The notes beneath the pieces are model-generated. The model did no database searches. It saw only the letters and a program-made list of their open reading frames with translations, and was not told the DNA's origin. A stretch of 64,000 bases of DNA from Devosia sp. YR412 (GTDB lineage: Bacteria; Pseudomonadota; Alphaproteobacteria; Rhizobiales; Devosiaceae), in the NCBI RefSeq assembly GCF_900110945.1, contig NZ_FOFL01000006.1, positions 124,001 through 188,000 of the forward strand, given 5' to 3'. The first letter of the stretch is position 1; every line of letters starts with the position of its first letter. A program made the translations under genes and the position numbers. Positions 9,346-15,119 of the stretch are shown here, one piece after another.

Positions 9346-10068
9346 CTAGAGGCTGGGACGCGGTTCCCAGCCGGTCAGCGCCAGTTCCCAATCGGGGAAC
9401 CAGGTGAGCAGCAGGATCTGGATCTGACGGTCCCAGCCAAAGAAGATGGCGAGGCCTGTCAGCACCAGGATGGCGCCAAGCACCTGCTGGATGCCGCTGG
9501 CGTTTTGCTGGAACCAGCCGAGCCGGCGCACCAGCTGGCGGCCGCCGAGCATGATGGCGGCCATCGGCAGGGCCGTGCCGAGTGAGAAGGCCAGGGTCAC
9601 CGCCAGCGCACCGGCATCGACCTGCTGGTTAAGCGCCAGGGTAATGACCGAGGCCATGATCGGCCCGACGCAGGGGCTCCAGGCGAGACCCAGGCCAGCG
9701 CCAATCGCCAGCCCGCCGCCAAAGCCCGAACCATTCTGCGGCACCGGCAGCCTGCTCGCGAGGTTGCCTGCCAGGCGCTCGAAGCCGCGATGCAGTGGCG
9801 GCAGGGCCAGCACGAGACCGAGCAGGATCAGCACCGTACCGGCCAGCAGGCGATTGAGATCGGGCGGCACGCCGAGCGCGCGGACTAGGTAGCTCAGCGC
9901 CAAAGTGGCCAGGGTGAAGGATGCAACAAAGCCGACGATCAGCCCGATCGGGCGCGCCCTGCCCTCTTGCGCGGCGGAGCCGAGAATGACCGGGAGCAGC
10001 GGCAGCACGCAGGGCGACAGCACCGTGATGATGCCGGCGAGGAAGGCAAAGCCAATGGTGACGAGCAT
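9346..10068 (-). CDS. CcdA/SoxV-like membrane thiol-disulfide electron carrier
   Basis: Integral membrane protein of 240 residues with six hydrophobic helices that moves reducing equivalents from cytoplasmic thioredoxin to periplasmic thiol proteins (CcdA/DsbD-beta/SoxV family). The two redox cysteines are in the family motifs SPCVLP (about residues 18-23) and SPCVGP (about 131-136). It is downstream of, and 5 bases from, a secreted thioredoxin-like protein on the same strand, the arrangement of soxV-soxW. No sox oxidation genes or cytochrome c maturation genes are in the window; the divergent rhodanese and YeeE genes point to sulfur handling rather than cytochrome assembly. Confidence 0.85.
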   Translation of the reverse strand: MLVTIGFAFLAGIITVLSPCVLPLLPVILGSAAQEGRARPIGLIVGFVASFTLATLALSYLVRALGVPPDLNRLLAGTVLILLGLVLALPPLHRGFERLAGNLASRLPVPQNGSGFGGGLAIGAGLGLAWSPCVGPIMASVITLALNQQVDAGALAVTLAFSLGTALPMAAIMLGGRQLVRRLGWFQQNASGIQQVLGAILVLTGLAIFFGWDRQIQILLLTWFPDWELALTGWEPRPSL

Positions 10069-10073
10069 ATCTG

Positions 10074-10484
10074 TTAGCTGGCGCTATTGCTGTTGAGGCC
10101 GTCAACGCCGCCGCTGTTCCAGGATTTGACGCCATTGCCCTGCGCATCGAGCAAAACGAACGTGTCCTGATAGGTCACGCCGAACTTGCCCTTGAGGGCG
10201 GCTTCCTTGTCATAGTCGGCAATCACCAGCGTCAGGTCCGGGTCGACCTCGTCGAAGCGGGCATTGAGCTCGGTAATGGTGGCGCGGCAATTGGGGCACC
10301 AGGCCGCATAGAAGAACACCACCGTCTTGCCGGCCGCCGCCAGCTCATTGACCTGCGCCTCGCTCTGGAAATCGATCACCGCGGCGCGCGGCGCAGCCTG
10401 TTCGGTGGCGGCCTCCTGCGCAAAGCCGGAAAGCGGCAGGACGGCGAGTGCGAAAGCAACGAGGAGACGGAGGATCAGGGTCAT
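10074..10484 (-). CDS. Periplasmic thioredoxin-fold protein (SoxW-like)
   Basis: Small secreted thiol-disulfide protein of about 136 residues. Start chosen at ATG 10484 (MTLILRLLVAFALAVLPLSG), which gives an ideal signal peptide cleaved near GFAQE; the open frame reaches back to 10565 but the extra residues look like shadow sequence. The active site is FFYAAWCPNCR, i.e. CPNC in the usual thioredoxin position, with a later TYQDTFVLLD segment before the final strands. Immediately followed by the CcdA/SoxV-like carrier, its likely reductant. Substrates could be the rhodanese or the Cys-rich repeat protein of the divergent operon; this is inference. Confidence 0.83.
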   Translation of the reverse strand: MTLILRLLVAFALAVLPLSGFAQEAATEQAAPRAAVIDFQSEAQVNELAAAGKTVVFFYAAWCPNCRATITELNARFDEVDPDLTLVIADYDKEAALKGKFGVTYQDTFVLLDAQGNGVKSWNSGGVDGLNSNSAS

Positions 10485-10585
10485 GGTCAATTCGGGTCGG
10501 GAAATCTCGGGGTGGCCGCAGTATCGTCCCTGGGCCGCGACCTGCCCAGCCGGGCATGAGAACAATCCTTCGGCTCAATCTCGAC

Positions 10586-10608
10586 CCATTAGATAGATTT
10601 TCTAATGG
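10586..10608. promoter_or_regulatory. Perfect inverted repeat between thioredoxin and rhodanese genes
   Basis: CCATTAGA-N7-TCTAATGG: an 8-7-8 perfect dyad in the 217-base divergent gap, AT-rich against its surroundings and about 95 bases before the rhodanese start. Size and position fit a repressor operator serving one or both sulfur/thiol transcripts. Persulfide-sensing ArsR-family repressors (BigR/SqrR) use AT-rich dyads and control rhodanese/YeeE operons in related bacteria, but no such regulator is in the window. Confidence 0.55.
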
Positions 10609-10701
10609 CGCGCACGGGTTTGGAAGTCCTTGGGCCGCGCTTTGCGCCGCGACATGCAATTATGCGCCACCTTCCGTAAGCCGCATCTCAAGGAGTTTTC
10701 C

Positions 10702-11619
10702 ATGCGTCTCACCCTCGCTGGCGCCGCCATGGCCGCCGCACTGCTGTTCACCGGCGCTGCCCATGCCGAGCGCCTCACCGAGCAGCCGCTGGTCGATAGC
10801 GCCTGGCTCAAGGACCATCTCGGCAACCCAAGCCTGGTCGTGCTCGACATCCGCGACGCGACCGATGCCGGCGATCTCTATGCCGCCGGCCACGTCCCCG
10901 GCGCCGTTGCTGCCCCCTATGCCGCTTCGGGCTGGCGCGCCAAGGTCGGCGATGTCCCCGGCCTGCTGCCTACCGAAGACGCTATCGAAAAGCTGGTTTC
11001 CGGCCTCGGGGTTTCCAATGACAGCCATGTCGTGATCCTGACCGGCGGCGCCAATGCTTCCGACTTCGGTGGCGCCACCCGTGTCTACTGGACCTTCAAG
11101 GTCTATGGCTTTGACAATGTCTCGATCCTCGACGGCGGCTATGCGGCCTGGACCAAGGCCAATGGCGAACTCTCGACCGATGCCGTGACCCCGGTTGCCG
11201 CGACCTTTGACGCCGCCTTCCGCCCGGAACTGCGCGCTGAAGTTGCTGAAGTCAACGAAGCCATCGCCAATGACGTGAACCTGATCGACGCCCGTTCGGT
11301 GGCCCAGTTCATCGGCCAGGAAAAGACCAATACCGTTCAGGCGCTGGGCCACATCCCGTCGGCGGTCAACATCAACTTCGACAAGTTCTATGATGCCGAA
11401 AAGCCGGCTTTCGCCAGCGCCGACGTCATCGCCCAGCTGGCCAAGGCTGCCGGCGTCAATGACAGCGAAGGCTTCATCTCCTTCTGCAACACCGGCCACC
11501 TCGCTTCCATCGCCTGGTTCGGCCTGTCGGAAGTCGAAGGCCTGCCGAATGTGCGCCTCTATGATGGTTCGATGTCCGACTGGACCTCGGATCCGAGCCG
11601 CCCGGTTGTCACCAACTGA
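10702..11619 (+). CDS. Periplasmic sulfurtransferase with two rhodanese domains
   Basis: Thiosulfate/3-mercaptopyruvate sulfurtransferase-type enzyme of about 305 residues that moves sulfane sulfur via an enzyme persulfide. Start at ATG 10702 (AAGGAG 6 bases upstream) gives a signal peptide ending ...AAHAERL, so it should act in the periplasm. The first rhodanese domain (about 30-155; WLKDHL, VVLDIRD, HVPGAV) is structural; the second ends in the active loop with Cys262 in FCNTGHLAS. The loop lacks the CRKGVT or CGSGVT form of classical thiosulfate or mercaptopyruvate enzymes, so the donor is uncertain. It leads an apparent operon with a YeeE transporter, the NPCA-repeat protein and an unknown protein. 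Confidence 0.87.
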   Translation: MRLTLAGAAMAAALLFTGAAHAERLTEQPLVDSAWLKDHLGNPSLVVLDIRDATDAGDLYAAGHVPGAVAAPYAASGWRAKVGDVPGLLPTEDAIEKLVSGLGVSNDSHVVILTGGANASDFGGATRVYWTFKVYGFDNVSILDGGYAAWTKANGELSTDAVTPVAATFDAAFRPELRAEVAEVNEAIANDVNLIDARSVAQFIGQEKTNTVQALGHIPSAVNINFDKFYDAEKPAFASADVIAQLAKAAGVNDSEGFISFCNTGHLASIAWFGLSEVEGLPNVRLYDGSMSDWTSDPSRPVVTN

Positions 11620-11644
11620 TTGATCTGAAATACCCATTGTGAAG

Positions 11645-11679
11645 CTTGCCCGGGCGTCGAGTCCGGGCAAGTTCGTTTT
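11645..11679 (+). terminator. Terminator-like hairpin between rhodanese and YeeE genes
   Basis: 9-bp perfect stem CTTGCCCGG / CCGGGCAAG, 9-base loop, then TTCGTTTT. Just before the YeeE ribosome-binding site. The T-tract is interrupted, so it may only reduce read-through from rhodanese into the transporter. Confidence 0.55.
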
Positions 11680-11692
11680 ATCGAGGCATTTG

Positions 11693-12904
11693 ATGACTGA
11701 TACGACCGCGGGCCAATTGCGTCCGGCCCCCATTCCCTTCGATCACGGCCCGGTCTGGTTCGCCAGCCTGGCGCTGGCTTTGGGCACCTTCTCCATCTGG
11801 CAGTTGGTCGACCTGCGACAGGCGGCGCTGTTCCTGATCGGCAGCCTGATGGGCCTGACGCTTTATCATGCCTCCTTCGGTTTCACCGGCGGCTGGCGGC
11901 GGTTTGTCGTCGAACAGCGCGGCCATGCCATGCGCGCACAGATGCTGATGATCGGCGTCGCCGCACTGGCCTTTATTCCGCTGCTGACGCTGGGCAATCC
12001 CTTCGGCATGCCGCTGGCTGGAGCGACGGCCCCGGTTGGTGTCTCAGTCTTGTTCGGCGCGGCGCTGTTCGGGCTCGGGATGCAGCTGGGCGGCGGTTGC
12101 GGTTCGGGCACGCTGTTCACCGTTGGTGGCGGCAGCAGCCGCATGCTAGTGACGCTGGCCTTCTTCATCATCGGTGCCCTGCTGGGCACGGCGCACCTGC
12201 CTTTTTGGCTGACCCAGCCATCGCTGCCGGCAATCAGCCTCGGCACCAGCCTCGGCGTGCCGCTGGCCCTGGTCGTGACCTTCGCCGGTCTCGCTGCGGT
12301 GGCTGCCATCACCATCTTTGTGGAACGCCGCTCGCATGGCAGTCTCGAAGTGATCAAGACCCCAGCCAATCGCGGCTGGACGCGCTTTTTGCGTGGTCCC
12401 TGGCCACTGATCGGCGCCGGTCTGGCGCTGGCCGGGCTCAATATCCTGACGCTGCTGGTGGCCGGCCATCCCTGGTCGATCACCTATGGTTTTGGCCTCT
12501 GGGGCGCCAAGATCGCCCAGGCCGTCGGCGTGCCCGTGGCCAGCTGGGAATTCTGGACCTGGCCAGCCCAGGCCCAGGCCCTGCAGGCCAGCGTGCTTGA
12601 AGACTCCACCTCGGTGATGGATTTCGGCCTGATCCTTGGCGCGGCGCTTGCGGCAGGTCTGGCCGGCAAGTTCGCCCCCAAGGCAGCACTGCCACTGCTG
12701 TCGCTGGTCGCCGCGGCGATTGGCGGCGTGCTGATGGGCTATGGCGCACGCCTCAGCTTTGGCTGCAATATCGGCGCGCTGTTCTCGGGCATTGCCTCGG
12801 GCAGCGTGCATGGCTGGCTGTGGTTCGCCGCGGCTTTCGTCGGCAGCCTCGGCGGTATTTTCGCCCGTCCCCTGTTCGGTCTCGATGGGTTCAAGTCCAA
12901 ATGA
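11693..12904 (+). CDS. YeeE/YedE-family sulfur (thiosulfate) transporter
   Basis: Polytopic inner-membrane protein of about 403 residues, fused two-half form of the YeeE/YedE (TsuA) family that imports thiosulfate or related sulfur compounds. Each half has the conserved Cys-containing signature: GLGMQLGGGCGSGTLF in the first and GARLSFGCNIGALFSGIASGS in the second; these cysteines line the sulfur path in characterised members. Start at ATG 11693, with GAGG 6 bases upstream; the frame could be read from 11639 but that region is the hairpin. The stop overlaps the start of the NPCA-repeat gene (ATGA), so the two are translationally coupled, which ties the repeat protein to sulfur transport. Confidence 0.88.
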   Translation: MTDTTAGQLRPAPIPFDHGPVWFASLALALGTFSIWQLVDLRQAALFLIGSLMGLTLYHASFGFTGGWRRFVVEQRGHAMRAQMLMIGVAALAFIPLLTLGNPFGMPLAGATAPVGVSVLFGAALFGLGMQLGGGCGSGTLFTVGGGSSRMLVTLAFFIIGALLGTAHLPFWLTQPSLPAISLGTSLGVPLALVVTFAGLAAVAAITIFVERRSHGSLEVIKTPANRGWTRFLRGPWPLIGAGLALAGLNILTLLVAGHPWSITYGFGLWGAKIAQAVGVPVASWEFWTWPAQAQALQASVLEDSTSVMDFGLILGAALAAGLAGKFAPKAALPLLSLVAAAIGGVLMGYGARLSFGCNIGALFSGIASGSVHGWLWFAAAFVGSLGGIFARPLFGLDGFKSK

Positions 12905-13332
12905 GCGCTCGTAATACGCTACTGTTCGGCGCTGCCGCCCTCGTCGCCACTGCCGCCGTCGCCGCCGACCACGTGACCAGCGCGGCCCGCGCGCCGGCAC
13001 CGGTTCCCGCCGCTGCTGCTGCGGCCAACCCTTGCGCGGCTGCTAACCCTTGCGGGGCAGCCAACCCCTGCGCTGCAGGCAACCCCTGTGCCGCGGGCAA
13101 TCCCTGCGCTGCATCGGCGCCGGCCAATCCCTGCGCAGCGAGCAATCCTTGCGCGGCGGGTGCTCCCGCAGCCGCGGCAAACCCTTGCGCCGCCGGTGCT
13201 CCGGCCGCCGCTGCCAACCCCTGTGCAGCCGGCGCACCCTGTGCCGCTGCGGCACCGGCCCCGGCGGCCAATCCTTGTGCGGCGGGTGCACCCTGTGCTG
13301 CGGTCAATCCCTGCGCGGCAAGGGCGCAATAG
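12901..13332 (+). CDS. Secreted NPCA-repeat cysteine-rich protein, function unknown
   Basis: 143 residues. MSARNTLLFGAAALVATAAVAADH is a signal peptide; a short Ala/Pro linker follows and then, from about residue 41 to the end, NPCAA-type units: 11 NPC motifs plus 2 APC, 13 cysteines in all and no other chemistry but Ala, Gly, Asn, Pro and a few Ser. There is no predicted fold and no His or Met. Start ATG overlaps the YeeE stop by four bases, so expression is coupled to the transporter. A periplasmic sulfane-sulfur or soft-metal (Cu, Zn) carrier or thiol buffer is a reasonable inference, kept reduced by the CcdA/thioredoxin pair encoded divergently. The family was not recognised by function. 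Confidence 0.8.
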   Translation: MSARNTLLFGAAALVATAAVAADHVTSAARAPAPVPAAAAAANPCAAANPCGAANPCAAGNPCAAGNPCAASAPANPCAASNPCAAGAPAAAANPCAAGAPAAAANPCAAGAPCAAAAPAPAANPCAAGAPCAAVNPCAARAQ

Positions 13333-13341
13333 GAGGCGGGC

Positions 13342-13938
13342 ATGGACGCAGAGCGCGAGCGGGCAACGCAGGAAGCCGCGTTTTGCGAGCGGCTGCTCGC
13401 CAAGTCGGGCGAGAATGTGCTGCGCGAAACCCTGCGCGATGCGCCGGTCACCGCCTGGGAGCACTATCCGCCCGGCGACGTGTTCGACCCAGAAAGCGGT
13501 GGGCAGTGGTATTACCACTGCCACCTGCCGCCGGCCGATGACGTCGAGCACGGGCACTTCCACTGCTTCGTCCGCCCCGCGGGCGCGCAGGGTCCAGTGC
13601 ATCACCTGATCGCCATTGGCGTCGATGCCTATGGCAGGCTGCACCGGCTGTTCACGGTCAACCAATGGGTGGTCGGCGACGCCTGGCTCGATGCCGAGCC
13701 GACGATTGCGCTGCTGCCGCGCTTCGACATGCAGCTGGCCAAGCCGAGCTATCTGGTCAACCGCTGGCTGACCGCCATCGTGACGCAATACCAGTCCGAG
13801 ATCGAACAGCTGATCCGCGAGCGCGATGTGGCCCTTGCCGGGCATGCGGTGGGTGGGGACCTGGATGCCATGCGGCAGAACCGGGAATTTGAGGTGATGT
13901 CGTCGCTGGTGATTGGGGCACCGGCTAGGGCAGGCTAG
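13342..13938 (+). CDS. Conserved-looking protein with WYYHCH / HGHFHCF motif, function unknown
   Basis: 198 residues, soluble, no signal peptide. Start ATG 13342 follows AGGAGGCGGGC. The striking part is a His/Cys cluster at residues 56-76: WYYHCH (56-61) then HGHFHCF (70-76), with HH at 87-88; it looks like a metal-binding site. A tryptophan-rich middle (NQWVVGDAWLD) and an amphipathic C-terminal helix with YQSEIEQLIRERD follow. It begins 10 bases after the NPCA-repeat gene and is probably cotranscribed. From memory it may belong to the uncharacterised DUF6969 group, but I cannot confirm that. A role with the repeat protein (maturation, metal delivery) is only context-based inference. Confidence 0.75.
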   Translation: MDAERERATQEAAFCERLLAKSGENVLRETLRDAPVTAWEHYPPGDVFDPESGGQWYYHCHLPPADDVEHGHFHCFVRPAGAQGPVHHLIAIGVDAYGRLHRLFTVNQWVVGDAWLDAEPTIALLPRFDMQLAKPSYLVNRWLTAIVTQYQSEIEQLIRERDVALAGHAVGGDLDAMRQNREFEVMSSLVIGAPARAG

Positions 13939-13994
13939 CGCATACGCTCTTCATGCAGTTGCAATTGCCCGCGCGCTGGGCTCTGTGTGAAGCC

Positions 13995-15119
13995 ATGTTT
14001 CGTTTCCTGCACAGCTCTGATTTGCACCTCGGCAAGCGCTTCGGCAATTTCCCTGACGACCTGCGTGGCCGCTTGCGCGAGGCGCGGCACGGCGCCATCG
14101 GCAGGCTGGCGGCACAGGCCCTTGCCAATGGTGCCAACACCATTCTGCTGGCCGGCGACACATTCGATACCGAAACGCCGACCCCGGCCATCCTGCGCCA
14201 GGCGCTGGCGGAAATGGGGCGGCATGCCAGCCTGACCTGGATCATGCTGCCGGGCAATCACGACAGCCTGCTGGCCGATCAACTCTGGGACGCGGCACGG
14301 GCCGCGGCGCCAGCCAATGTGGTGCTGGCGGTGACGACGGCGCCGATCGACCTTGCGCCTGATATCACCGTGTTGCCGGCGCCCTGCACCGCGCGGCGGC
14401 CGGGGCGCGATTTGACCGACTGGATGAGTTCCGCGGCAACGCCGGAGGGCACGCTGCGTATCGGCCTCGCCCATGGCGCGATCCAGCAGTTTTCCGAGGA
14501 TACGGCGGCGTCCGACGTCATCGCGCCCAATCGCGCCACGCTGGCCGGACTCGACTATCTGGCGCTGGGCGACTGGCATGGCCAGATCGCCGTCAATGAG
14601 CGCACCTGGTATAGCGGCACACCCGAGCCGGATCGCTTCAAGCATGACCGGCCGGGCAGCGCGCTGCTCGTGACGCTGGATGGCGCCGGCGCGCCGCCGC
14701 AGGTCAGCGCGGTCGAGACGGCGAGCTTTACCTGGCGCGATCTGTCGCTGGAGCTGTTGTCGGGCGAGGATGGTGTCATGGCACTGGAGACGCTGTTGCC
14801 GATAGCGGTTGATCGGCGCCAGACCCTGCTTCGGGTGATGGCCAATGGCCGGACGCGACTGCCGGCGCGCACGGCCCTGCTGGCGGCGCTCGACCAGATC
14901 GCGCCCGACTTTGCCCATCTCGAAGTGAACGCCGACGGGCTGGCCACCGATGCCGATGCGGCCGATCTCGACCGGATCGATCGCAGCGGCGCCTTGCGCG
15001 ATGCAGCCAATGCGCTGCTGCTGGAGAGCCAGGATGCTGCGCGCTCCGAGGCCGAACGCGAGATAGCCAATGCGGCGCTGGTGCGGTTGTTCACCTATTG
15101 CGAGGCCATTGCGCCATGA
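13995..15119 (+). CDS. SbcD/YhaO-like DNA repair exonuclease (metallophosphoesterase)
   Basis: Manganese-dependent nuclease subunit of an SbcCD/Mre11-Rad50-like complex. About 374 residues; start at ATG 13995 (MFRFLHSSDLHLGK) because the calcineurin-type phosphoesterase domain begins there; the frame extends to 13953 but without a better start. Motifs in order: SSDLHLG, LAGDTFD, LPGNHDS, GLAHGAI and LGDWHGQ, all five metal-ligand blocks of the family. The gene overlaps the next one by four bases (ATGA), which encodes its ATPase partner. The C-terminal third is the capping and partner-binding region. Acts on DNA ends or hairpins in the cytoplasm. Confidence 0.87.
   Translation: MFRFLHSSDLHLGKRFGNFPDDLRGRLREARHGAIGRLAAQALANGANTILLAGDTFDTETPTPAILRQALAEMGRHASLTWIMLPGNHDSLLADQLWDAARAAAPANVVLAVTTAPIDLAPDITVLPAPCTARRPGRDLTDWMSSAATPEGTLRIGLAHGAIQQFSEDTAASDVIAPNRATLAGLDYLALGDWHGQIAVNERTWYSGTPEPDRFKHDRPGSALLVTLDGAGAPPQVSAVETASFTWRDLSLELLSGEDGVMALETLLPIAVDRRQTLLRVMANGRTRLPARTALLAALDQIAPDFAHLEVNADGLATDADAADLDRIDRSGALRDAANALLLESQDAARSEAEREIANAALVRLFTYCEAIAP

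Noticed and set aside
10485-10565. Upstream extension of the thioredoxin-like gene
   Set aside because: Would bury the signal peptide behind 27 residues; ATG 10484 gives a normal secreted protein.
13030-13325. Tandem short repeats considered as a CRISPR or minisatellite
   Set aside because: Units are irregular in length, in frame with codons and have no spacers; explained as protein repeats.
12919-13845. Minus-strand frame over the NPCA-repeat gene giving a long Gly/Arg/Thr repeat protein
   Set aside because: The repeats are a mirror of the sense-strand units; the sense frame has signal peptide and ATGA coupling.
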